A stretch of 6,630 nucleotides of DNA from Hydrogenophaga sp. (GCA_030684755.1 JAUXXN010000428.1:1-6630), one strand, 5' to 3'. Shown: positions 1 through 5,660, counted from the first letter of the stretch. Translations and numbers: made by a program. The notes: generated from the letters alone by a model not told the origin.

Positions 1-413
1 GGGATGCCGCGCATCAGCAAGATGGCTTCGGCCAACACCAGCTCGGCCACCGAGCGGGTGTTGGAAAACGGCGCGTTGAACACCGCAATGCCACGTTCGC
101 GGGCGGCGGCCAGGTCCACTTGGTTGGTGCCGATGCAAAAGCAGCCCACAGCGGCGAGGCGGTGGGCGTGGCTCAGCACCTCGGCGGTGAGCTGGGTGCG
201 CGAGCGGATGCCGACGAAATGCGCGTCGGCGATCTTGGCTTTCAGCTCGTCGTCGGGCAGGGCGCCAGGCAGGCTTTCGATCTGGCTGTAACCCGCCGCG
301 CGCAGCACCGCCACGGCCGACGGGTGAATGCCTTCGAGCAACAAGAAGCGGATCTTGTTTTTGTCGGTGGAGGTTTTGGGGCTGGGTGGTGTGGATGTGA
401 GGGGTTGGGTCAT
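1..413 (-). CDS. serA: D-3-phosphoglycerate dehydrogenase, N-terminal part (runs off left edge)
   Basis: SerA oxidises 3-phosphoglycerate to 3-phosphohydroxypyruvate with NAD+, the first committed step of cytoplasmic serine synthesis. Reading from ATG at 413, 137 full codons are present before the window ends. Residues 21-28 (IRFLLLEG) and 66-73 (FVGIRSRT), plus the NAPFSNTRSVAEL stretch at about 113-125, are the characteristic first lobe of the substrate-binding domain. Arg70 in the GIRSRT motif is the expected substrate-contacting arginine. The NAD-binding Rossmann fold and any ACT domain lie outside the window. The first 20 residues are a Pro/Ser/Thr-rich lead-in typical of a variable SerA N-terminus. 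No other ATG is available before the conserved core, so this start is the likely one. No Shine-Dalgarno sequence precedes it. A -10-like TATATT lies only 8 bases upstream, so a leaderless message is possible. It is transcribed divergently from the exonuclease gene. Confidence 0.93.
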   Translation of the reverse strand, partial: MTQPLTSTPPSPKTSTDKNKIRFLLLEGIHPSAVAVLRAAGYSQIESLPGALPDDELKAKIADAHFVGIRSRTQLTAEVLSHAHRLAAVGCFCIGTNQVDLAAARERGIAVFNAPFSNTRSVAELVLAEAILLMRGI

Positions 414-436
414 AGTTGACAAATATAGTCGGAATA
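412..436. promoter_or_regulatory. Rrf2/IscR-like palindromic operator over the serA start
   Basis: By eye, this 25-base stretch matches about 20 positions of the palindromic E. coli IscR type-1 consensus (ATASYYGACT, then RWWWY, then AGTCRRSTAT). On the plus strand it reads ATAGTTGAC, AAATAT, AGTCGGAATA. The left arm and the central GAC/GTC pair fit well, while the outer four bases of the right arm do not. The site overlaps both the -10-like TATATT of the minus strand and the serA ATG, so a bound regulator would block transcription. The match to the consensus is seen in the sequence. Binding by an Rrf2-family protein (IscR or a paralogue) is inference, and no such regulator is encoded in the window. 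Confidence 0.42.
422..427 (-). promoter_or_regulatory. Possible -10 element for serA
   Basis: TATATT on the minus strand differs from TATAAT at one position and lies 8 bases before the serA ATG. Start of transcription would fall almost on the ATG, which fits the absence of a ribosome binding site. No recognisable -35 is found at the proper distance (the hexamer there is GGCACC), so the promoter would need an activator or is not real. Confidence 0.25.
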
Positions 437-518
437 TGAAGAGCGGTGCCTGCGTGTTGGCTTGCCGGAGTGGCTGGGGTCTGGGTCCGGTTCAAGTGCC
501 TGGTGGTCTTCGTGTCCA

Positions 519-552
519 GGGCCGGTGCATCTCCGTAGAATCCCACCGGCTC
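519..552. repeat. Inverted repeat flanking a -10-like hexamer
   Basis: GCCGGTG at 521-527 pairs perfectly with CACCGGC at 544-550. One G-T wobble and one G-C pair extend the stem outward to 519-552. The 16-base loop contains TAGAAT (536-541), which matches five of six bases of a -10 box reading rightward toward the exonuclease gene. The matching -35 region (near 513-518, TGTCCA) is poor. The arrangement could be an operator on the exonuclease promoter. The rest of 414-633 shows no gene. Confidence 0.3.
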
Positions 553-633
553 CGGGCGATGCACTGCACGGCAACCATGCCCGTTCGTCCCGCTCCACAA
601 GCTCCCCTATTTCGCCAAGAAAGCAACCGTCGA

Positions 634-1641
634 ATGACACAGGCCAGTTTTAACTTCGACGCTCCGCTGGAGGACGAGGTTGATGTTCCCTCCGCAGTCG
701 CTCCCGCTAACACACCCGCCCACGCAGTGGACTTTGAAGCCCTGGCGCGCACGCTGGAGGCGCACCCCGATTTCCGGGTGTTGCGCCGCTTGGTGCCGAT
801 CATGGACTTTGGCCCCCGCCCTCTGAGTGCGGTGGATGCGGGCGTGCAGCGGGTGCTGGTGCTGGACACCGAAACCACCGGCTTGCAGCACCGCAGCGAC
901 AAGATCATTGAACTGGCCATGCTGCTGGTTCAGATGGACACCGCCACCGGCTTGCCGTTTGGGCCAGTGACCGTTTTTGAAGGCTTTGAAGACCCGGGCA
1001 TGCCCATTCCCGCCGTGGCGCAGCAGGTGACCGGCATCAACGACGACATGGTGAAAGGCCAGCGCCTGGACGATGCGCAGGTAGCCGCCCTGGTGGCCCA
1101 GGCCGACCTGGTGGTGGCGCACAACGCGGGTTTTGACCGGCCCTTTGTGGAGGCGCGGTTTCCTGGTTTTGCAGAGAAAGCTTGGGCCTGTTCGTTTGCC
1201 GATATCGACTGGAAAGCCGCTGGTGCGGGCTCGTCCAAGCTGAGTTCGCTGGCGCAGGACCAGGGCTGGTTTTACGATGCCCACCGCGCCCAGGTGGACT
1301 GCCACGCCCTGCTGCAGGTGTTGACCCGCCCGGTGGGCAGCGACGCCCGCACCGGCTTGGCGCTGTTGTGGGCGGCAGCGGCGTCGCCCAGCTTCAAGCT
1401 GCGCGCCACGGGTTCGCCGTTTGAGTCCAAAGACCTGTTGAAAGAGCGCGGCTACCGCTGGGACGCCGACGCCCGTGTATGGGCTTGTACGCTGACCACC
1501 GCCGAACAGCTGGACGCCGAACTGCAGTGGCTCAAGGACGCGGTGTATGGCCGACGCAGCGCCCGCTTGGAGGTGGAAGAACAAGACAGCCGGGTGCGCT
1601 ATTCGAGCCGCTCGGGCTTGTTGTCTGAGCGGGCGTTGTAA
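634..1641 (+). CDS. DnaQ-like (DEDDh) 3'-5' exonuclease with extra C-terminal domain
   Basis: This is a 335-residue cytoplasmic nuclease of the DnaQ/RNase T superfamily, which removes nucleotides from 3' ends using two metal ions. All three exonuclease motifs are present: ExoI DTETTG (Asp78, Glu80), ExoII HNAGFD (Asp168) and ExoIII His217-x4-Asp222, the DEDDh signature. Residues 1-70 are an N-terminal extension containing QASFNF at 3-8, which resembles a sliding-clamp-binding peptide. A separate C-terminal block at about 258-305 has an ERGYRW...RVW pattern seen in some proteobacterial DnaQ-like proteins, followed by a charged tail. ATG 634 is chosen because clear protein-like sequence begins there. 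The only possible ribosome site is a weak AAGAAAG at 617-623. An in-frame ATG at 577 would add 19 residues. It is not the canonical epsilon subunit (dnaQ), which lacks this C-terminal block. Its DNA or RNA substrate is unknown. The 3' end overlaps the converging kinase gene. Confidence 0.88.
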   Translation: MTQASFNFDAPLEDEVDVPSAVAPANTPAHAVDFEALARTLEAHPDFRVLRRLVPIMDFGPRPLSAVDAGVQRVLVLDTETTGLQHRSDKIIELAMLLVQMDTATGLPFGPVTVFEGFEDPGMPIPAVAQQVTGINDDMVKGQRLDDAQVAALVAQADLVVAHNAGFDRPFVEARFPGFAEKAWACSFADIDWKAAGAGSSKLSSLAQDQGWFYDAHRAQVDCHALLQVLTRPVGSDARTGLALLWAAAASPSFKLRATGSPFESKDLLKERGYRWDADARVWACTLTTAEQLDAELQWLKDAVYGRRSARLEVEEQDSRVRYSSRSGLLSERAL

Positions 1642-3275
1642 GCCAGCGGCAGTTTCACCACGAACCGCGTGCCATCGCCCGGTACCGAACTGACGCTGAT
1701 GTTGCCACCATGGATGTGGGCAATTTGCTGGCACAGCGAGAGGCCGAGCCCGTTGCCCTCGTATTCCCGCCGCAGGCGCAGGCGCTGAAAGGGTTGAAAC
1801 AGCTTGTCAATTTCGTGCGCCGCAATGCCAATGCCGTTGTCGGCCACCGTCACACAGGCAAAGCCATCGGCGGTCTGTGCGGTGATGGCGATGCGCGGCG
1901 CACGGCCAGGTGGCACAAACTTCAGTGCGTTGCCCATGAGGTTCTGAAACAACAGCGACAGCAGGCTGGCGTGGCCCAGCACCACCGGCAGAGGGCCGAC
2001 GGTCAGCTCCGCCTGGGTCGTTTGCAGGCGCGCGGCCAAGGCGTCGCGCAGCTCGTTCATGGTTTGGTCCAGCGACACGGGCAAAGGGGCCTCGGTTTCG
2101 TCGGCTTGGAGCCTGGCGAAGCGCAGCACGTCGTCCAGCAGGGTGCGCATGCGCGTGCCGGCTTGGTGCACCAGTTTCAGGTAGCGCTGGCCGCTCGGCG
2201 GGAGTTCCGGGCCATAGTCAGACGCCAGCAGATCCGTGAACTGAACCACGGTGTTGAGCGGTTCGCGCAGATCGTGCGAGGCAATGCGGACGAATTGTTG
2301 CAGCCCTTCGTTGGCACGCTTGAGTTCGGCGGTTTTTTGTTCCAGCTGGGCGTGGCTTTCGCGCAGTTCGGCGAGGGCGGCGGCCAGTACTTGGGCGGGC
2401 ACCAAGGCTGCGGCATAGGCCATATAGAAGAACCCTTGTTGCCAGGTGGCCGTGACGGGCGGCAGTACCAGAATGCCCAGCGCCTGCATGCTGGCGATGG
2501 TGATGGATGCAGCCAGCGTGACCAGCAGCGCGCCCGCCAGCGGCAGCAGCATGGCCGCTATCAGCAGGGGCATGACGACGTACACAAAGGGGAAGGGGAG
2601 ATAGGCCATGCTGAGCACCGTGATGCCCACGGCCACCATCAGCAGCGCGAGCAACTTCGCCTGCCACAGCTGACGTGGTTGCCTTTGTGTCCAACCGCCC
2701 AGCAACACAAAGGCCAAGGGCAACATGGACACCAGTCCAATCATCGAGCCCTCGAACCAGACCCGCCAGACATCTGCCAGCGTGCCCACGCCCGCCAACG
2801 ACAGGAGCAGTGCGCCCAGCGTGGCGCCCACCAGCAGCGGCAGCAGTCCACCATAGGCCAGCAAGGCGAGCAAGCGTTTGGGGGTGGTGATGCCGGTCTG
2901 GGTCAACCCAGCCCGTTGCACCAGCCAGCCGCCCAGCAGCACCTCGGTGGCATTGGCTGGCACAAACAGCAGGGCGTCAAAGGGGTCGATACCAATGATC
3001 AGGTTGGCCAGGGCATTGCCTGTGGTCATGACCAACACCAGCAACGGGGCTAGCCGCCAAGGGCTGAAAGCAACCCAGGCAATGGCCACGGCGTTGGCGT
3101 ACCAGATGGTGGCCAAGCTGCCGGGTTGGCGGGACAGGTACAGCGAAACCAACGCGGTCAGCGTGTAGCAAACGCCCAGTGCCAGCACCCAGCGCCATGT
3201 GGGTGGAATGCGCGGTGCCCCGGCGCTGGTTTGAGCCGTGGGCACAGGGCTTGAATGGTTCAAACGATCAGGCAT
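1599..3275 (-). CDS. MASE1-domain sensor histidine kinase
   Basis: This is a 558-residue inner-membrane kinase. Residues 27-300 hold roughly eight to ten hydrophobic segments with the WYANAVAIAWVAF signature near 58-70, typical of the MASE1 sensory domain. A short charged helix (about 303-326), probably coiled coil, leads into the HisKA dimerisation domain with H-box ASHDLREPL and phospho-acceptor His334. The HATPase_c domain follows: N-box NLMGNALKF (Asn449), G1 DNGIG (479-483) and G2 GNGLGL (507-512), all intact. There is no attached receiver, PAS or output domain, and no long periplasmic loop. ATG 3275 is preferred over an upstream in-frame start at 3332, because it overlaps the stop of the binding-protein gene (ATGCCTGA), suggesting translational coupling. 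Its partner is most likely the single-domain regulator at the head of the operon. A charged tail of about 14 residues after the catalytic domain is encoded in the overlap with the exonuclease gene. The ligand is unknown. Confidence 0.92.
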   Translation of the reverse strand: MPDRLNHSSPVPTAQTSAGAPRIPPTWRWVLALGVCYTLTALVSLYLSRQPGSLATIWYANAVAIAWVAFSPWRLAPLLVLVMTTGNALANLIIGIDPFDALLFVPANATEVLLGGWLVQRAGLTQTGITTPKRLLALLAYGGLLPLLVGATLGALLLSLAGVGTLADVWRVWFEGSMIGLVSMLPLAFVLLGGWTQRQPRQLWQAKLLALLMVAVGITVLSMAYLPFPFVYVVMPLLIAAMLLPLAGALLVTLAASITIASMQALGILVLPPVTATWQQGFFYMAYAAALVPAQVLAAALAELRESHAQLEQKTAELKRANEGLQQFVRIASHDLREPLNTVVQFTDLLASDYGPELPPSGQRYLKLVHQAGTRMRTLLDDVLRFARLQADETEAPLPVSLDQTMNELRDALAARLQTTQAELTVGPLPVVLGHASLLSLLFQNLMGNALKFVPPGRAPRIAITAQTADGFACVTVADNGIGIAAHEIDKLFQPFQRLRLRREYEGNGLGLSLCQQIAHIHGGNISVSSVPGDGTRFVVKLPLAYNARSDNKPERLE

Positions 3276-4182
3276 GCGGTGGTTTTGCCGTGGGGCGCCA
3301 GGCTTTCCAGCCCAGCAGCAACAAGCCACCACCCAGCAGGCCCGTGCCCAACACCGCAGGCCACGTCGGAGCGCGCCCCATCGTCTCCGCTTCGAGGGCT
3401 TGCAGCCAGCGGTCCATCACGGCCTGTCGTTCCTGGCGTGGAACAGCCAGAATGCCTGCGTCCATGCGCTCGCGCAAGCCCGGCTGTCCTTGTCGAATGC
3501 CAAAGCTGAGGTCGTAGTCAAAACCCACACGGCCCGCGCTGTGCAGCCCTTTCAGTTCATGGTTTTGAACGATGTAGGACACGCTTGCCGCGTCCGCCAC
3601 GGCGGCTTCAAAGCGGCCATCGGCCACGCCTTTCAGGGCTTGTGTGTCGTCGCTCACAGCTTGCCACGCCACCAGTGGATGGTTTTTGCGCATAACCGCT
3701 TCCACGGCATACCCATGGCCCACGGCCACAGGGCGTCCTTGCAGGGCCGTCAGCGCTTTGGCTGTGGTCAGTGGGGCATGGCCAGAGCGCACCACCAAAA
3801 TGGCGGGCACTTGGATGTAAGGCCGTGTGAACTCCAGGAATTCGGCGCGTTCGGGTGTGGGGCGCAGCGACGTGATGAGGTCGGCCTTGCCCTGGCGCAG
3901 GTCGGACAACAGGGTTTCCAGGGGGGCTGCGGGCTGTTCCGCCACGCGCAAGCCCGTGGTTTCTTGCACCAGCCGAAGCATGTCGATGGACAAGCCTTGA
4001 GTCTGCAGGTTGGGGCCGACAAAGACAAACGGCGGGTAGTCGCGCTCCACCGCCAACCGCAGAGCGGGTGGGTCTTGGGGCAGAGGGTTGGCTGGGGCGG
4101 CGTCCCAGGCGGGAAAACTCAGCAAACACCAGCCGAGCGCGAACCGCCCGATGGTGCTTCGCAGAGGGAAGACCGCTGCCAT
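3268..4182 (-). CDS. Membrane-anchored family-3 solute-binding (Venus flytrap) protein
   Basis: This 304-residue periplasmic ligand-binding protein is predicted to be tethered to the inner membrane. Residues 1 to about 31 form a signal peptide (basic start, hydrophobic core, AAPA near the end). Residues about 40-265 form an SBP_bac_3 domain with DYPPF (48-52), TPER (109-112), FTRPYI (118-123) and VADAA (195-199). By alignment to LAO/HisJ, the alpha-carboxylate arginine (Arg112), the amino-group aspartate (Asp197) and an acidic residue near position 46 are kept, so an amino-acid-like ligand is plausible. Residues about 275-292 are a C-terminal hydrophobic helix followed by a short basic tail, unlike free transporter-associated binding proteins. 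No transporter permease or ATPase lies nearby. It sits between the regulator (14-base gap) and kinase (8-base overlap), so a sensor role is likely, as in the BvgS/EvgS periplasmic modules. ATG 4182 is chosen; GTG 4185 immediately upstream is an alternative. AGG at 4192-4194 is a weak ribosome site. Confidence 0.88.
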   Translation of the reverse strand: MAAVFPLRSTIGRFALGWCLLSFPAWDAAPANPLPQDPPALRLAVERDYPPFVFVGPNLQTQGLSIDMLRLVQETTGLRVAEQPAAPLETLLSDLRQGKADLITSLRPTPERAEFLEFTRPYIQVPAILVVRSGHAPLTTAKALTALQGRPVAVGHGYAVEAVMRKNHPLVAWQAVSDDTQALKGVADGRFEAAVADAASVSYIVQNHELKGLHSAGRVGFDYDLSFGIRQGQPGLRERMDAGILAVPRQERQAVMDRWLQALEAETMGRAPTWPAVLGTGLLGGGLLLLGWKAWRPTAKPPHA

Positions 4183-4196
4183 CACCGCAGGCCTGC

Positions 4197-4589
4197 TCAG
4201 TTTTGACCGATGAAGTTCATCAAGCCACTGGCGGTCGCCTTGTCAATGGGCTTGGTGATGTAACCACGCACCGACCCGAAAGCCTCGGCGCGGGCGCGGT
4301 CTCGTGGGTCGGGGGACGAGGTGAGCATGACCACCACAGCTTCGGCCTGTTTGCCGTCAGCAAGGTTTTCATAGACCTCCAGAAACTCGAAGCCATCCAT
4401 ACCAGGCATGTTGATGTCGAGCAGGATCAAGGAAATGCCGTGTAACGGGTTGCTTTGCAGGTATTGCAGGGCCTCCAGTGCCGAGTCGTATTCCAACACC
4501 TCGTAGTGCTGGTCGCAGCGCTCCAGCATCAGGCGTGTGAACAGCAAATCACTCTCGTAGTCGTCGATCAGCATGATGCGGCGGGCCAT
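4197..4589 (-). CDS. Single-domain (CheY-like) response regulator
   Basis: This is a 130-residue receiver domain with no output domain. The acidic pair Asp9-Asp10, phospho-acceptor Asp58 (LILLDINMPGMDGF), Thr90-Ser91 and Lys113-Pro114 are all present, so phosphotransfer should be functional. The closest style is the Rcp1-like receivers paired with bacteriophytochrome-type kinases. It presumably acts by binding a partner protein (kinase, cyclase or motor) rather than DNA. It is the first gene of the minus-strand trio, followed by the binding protein and the MASE1 kinase, so phosphate from His334 of that kinase is the expected input. The start ATG at 4589 is preceded by a purine-rich GAGATGGA stretch that can serve as ribosome site. 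An overlapping ATG inside that stretch is out of frame. A promoter should lie in 4590-4785, but I cannot point to a convincing one. Confidence 0.93.
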   Translation of the reverse strand: MARRIMLIDDYESDLLFTRLMLERCDQHYEVLEYDSALEALQYLQSNPLHGISLILLDINMPGMDGFEFLEVYENLADGKQAEAVVVMLTSSPDPRDRARAEAFGSVRGYITKPIDKATASGLMNFIGQN

Positions 4590-4630
4590 AAATCCATCTC
4601 TATCAGGTGTTCAGGGCGAGGCAGTTGCAG

Positions 4631-4650
4631 CGACCAACCCAAGGTGGTCG
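4631..4650. repeat. Small inverted repeat in the leader of the signalling operon
   Basis: CGACCA (4631-4636) and TGGTCG (4645-4650) are perfect inverted arms separated by 8 bases, about 40 bases before the regulator start. An alternative pairing gives a longer stem with one bulged A and a CAA loop. It could be an operator half-site pair or an RNA hairpin; there is no U-tract, so it is not a terminator. Confidence 0.25.
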
Positions 4651-4751
4651 GGGAAAGGCGTGCGTCTGGTCTGCTCAAGCAATTGTTGCATGTAGTTACC
4701 AGATTTTGGGATGTTTTAACGGTGGCTACAGGTAACAGCCGTCCCAGCGGC

Positions 4752-4765
4752 GGCGCCTTGGCGCC
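4752..4765. repeat. GC-rich hairpin downstream of the protease gene
   Basis: GGCGCC, TT, GGCGCC forms a five-pair stem closed by a CUUG-type tetraloop, 20 bases past the protease stop. No T-run follows on either strand, so it is not a standard rho-independent terminator. It may protect the 3' end of the message or be chance in GC-rich DNA. The remainder of 4590-4785 holds a loose GTTACC (4695-4700) and GGTAAC (4731-4736) pair and no gene. Confidence 0.25.
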
Positions 4766-4785
4766 TATGGCGGTGGGTGTTTGCG

Positions 4786-5604
4786 TCAGGCCGGGTAGGT
4801 GGGCGCGTCCAACCCGGTGAGCGTCATCAAAATGTCGGCATACCAAGCACAGTTCAGGCCCAGCGATTCGTCCAGTACCAAGTCGCGGTTGCCCATGTCC
4901 ATGCGCGACGAGTGAACCCCCAGCAGTTTCCAAGGCAGGGCTGCGGTGTCCGCGCTGGGCGCGGTGTCGCGGGTGACCACAGCAGCGCCGCTGGTGCCCC
5001 GGTGGGTGCGGGCATCGGTCAAAAAGTAGCCTTGGCCCTGAAAGCGAATGCCGTAGGGCGACGCCATAACCGCATGGCGCACCACGGGCAAGTGGTGCAG
5101 CGCGTCGTGAAACCCCAGCGGGAAACCCACTACCAGCAGCGATGCGTCCAGTGGAATGGCGTCAAACGCGGTTTGCAGGTGGGCTGGTGTGAACGCTCGG
5201 ATGATGGCGCCTGCGGGCAGCTGGCTGCGGTCCACTTCCAGCACCGCCACATCAATTTCACTGCCGCTGTCACGCCCTTGGCGCCATACCGACTTGCCCT
5301 GCGCGTACAACAGCATAGAAAAGCCAGTGGAGCGGGTCAGGTTGGCTGCATCCAAGTGCAATTCAATTTCCAGCCGGTCGGGCAGGTGGTGGCTGGCTTC
5401 GTCGATCACCACATGCCGGCTGGTCACCAAGTACAGGCGGTTGTCGCGCTCGAAGAAAAAACCACTGGCGTTGGTGAGCGCGTGGGTTCCGAGGTAGGTG
5501 GACACGCGCGGCGCGGCCAGAAACAAGGGGTCCACCGGCGTGCTGATGGGACGTTGCGGGAGGGTGGGTGCTGCGGTGGCAGCGGTCGGGTTTTGCGGTT
5601 TCAC
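4786..5604 (-). CDS. Trypsin-like serine protease, no signal peptide
   Basis: This 272-residue protein has the chymotrypsin/HtrA-type fold (Trypsin_2 style). The triad is readable: His64 in LVTSRHVV, Asp118 in SEIDVAVLEVD, and Ser205 in HRGTSGAAVV, with the expected spacing. A conserved VVGFPLGFHD stretch (158-167) and a Leu-Gly-Val-His-Ser strand (228-232) complete the second barrel. There is no PDZ domain. The N-terminus is a Pro/Thr/Ala-rich tail of about 25 residues without a hydrophobic segment, so the enzyme is probably cytoplasmic or leaves the cell by an unknown route. The start is GTG at 5604; the upstream ATG near 5620 meets a stop after three codons, and the next in-frame Met is past the catalytic His. 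No good ribosome site is visible. The substrate is unknown. It lies upstream of, and in the same direction as, the signalling trio across 196 bases, and is divergent from the cupin gene. Confidence 0.87.
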   Translation of the reverse strand: MKPQNPTAATAAPTLPQRPISTPVDPLFLAAPRVSTYLGTHALTNASGFFFERDNRLYLVTSRHVVIDEASHHLPDRLEIELHLDAANLTRSTGFSMLLYAQGKSVWRQGRDSGSEIDVAVLEVDRSQLPAGAIIRAFTPAHLQTAFDAIPLDASLLVVGFPLGFHDALHHLPVVRHAVMASPYGIRFQGQGYFLTDARTHRGTSGAAVVTRDTAPSADTAALPWKLLGVHSSRMDMGNRDLVLDESLGLNCAWYADILMTLTGLDAPTYPA

Positions 5605-5620
5605 GCTGTCAGTGTCGCAT

Positions 5621-5626
5621 TTTTTA
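5621..5626 (-). promoter_or_regulatory. Possible -10 element for the protease gene
   Basis: TAAAAA on the minus strand lies 16 bases before the GTG start. It matches four of six -10 bases and abuts the hairpin at 5626-5660. No clear -35 is found, so this is a weak call. Confidence 0.2.
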
Positions 5627-5660
5627 CCCGCCAGGTGTGTGCGCTACAGCACCTACGGGT
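5626..5660. repeat. Long interrupted inverted repeat between divergent genes
   Basis: Successive arms pair: ACCCG (5626-5630) with CGGGT (5656-5660), AGGTG (5633-5637) with CACCT (5650-5654), and TGT (5638-5640) with ACA (5646-5648). This gives 13 pairs with small bulges around a GCGCT loop. The poly-T run is at 5620-5625, on the wrong side for a rightward terminator, and leftward it reads as A. An operator controlling the protease and cupin genes, or a 5' RNA structure, is more likely. The rest of 5605-5749 is GTT-rich with no gene. Confidence 0.35.

Noticed and set aside
416..438. Plus-strand TTGACA at 416-421 as a -35 for the exonuclease
   Set aside because: No -10 at 16-18 bases. The nearest AT-rich hexamer is too close, and the bases are better explained by the palindrome.
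462..520. tRNA-like stretch containing GGTTCAAGT
   Set aside because: The T-arm-like bases are not flanked by a five-pair stem, and no acceptor stem or anticodon arm can be drawn.
328..633. 5' extension of the exonuclease frame to position 328
   Set aside because: It would overlap serA antisense. The added sequence is Cys/Arg/Gly-rich with no conserved character; protein-like sequence starts at 634 (or at most 577).
607..1734. 375-codon minus-strand reading frame opposite the exonuclease
   Set aside because: The plus strand encodes all three exonuclease motifs. The antisense translation is low-complexity (Gln, Arg, Ala, His rich) with no domain, a usual by-product of GC-rich codon bias.
1710..3053. 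447-codon plus-strand frame opposite the kinase
   Set aside because: Rich in Gln, His, Arg and Gly with no fold-like pattern. The minus strand carries a complete MASE1-HisKA-HATPase protein.
3238..4206. 322-codon plus-strand frame opposite the binding protein
   Set aside because: No recognisable domain; the opposite strand has a signal peptide, a binding-protein domain and a membrane anchor in order.
4752..4765. GGCGCC hairpin as a rho-independent terminator of the protease gene
   Set aside because: No T-run follows on either strand and the stem is only five to six pairs.
4568..4933. 121-codon minus-strand frame spanning the gap upstream of the response regulator
   Set aside because: It overlaps both the protease end and the regulator start in other frames, has no domain and no plausible ribosome site.
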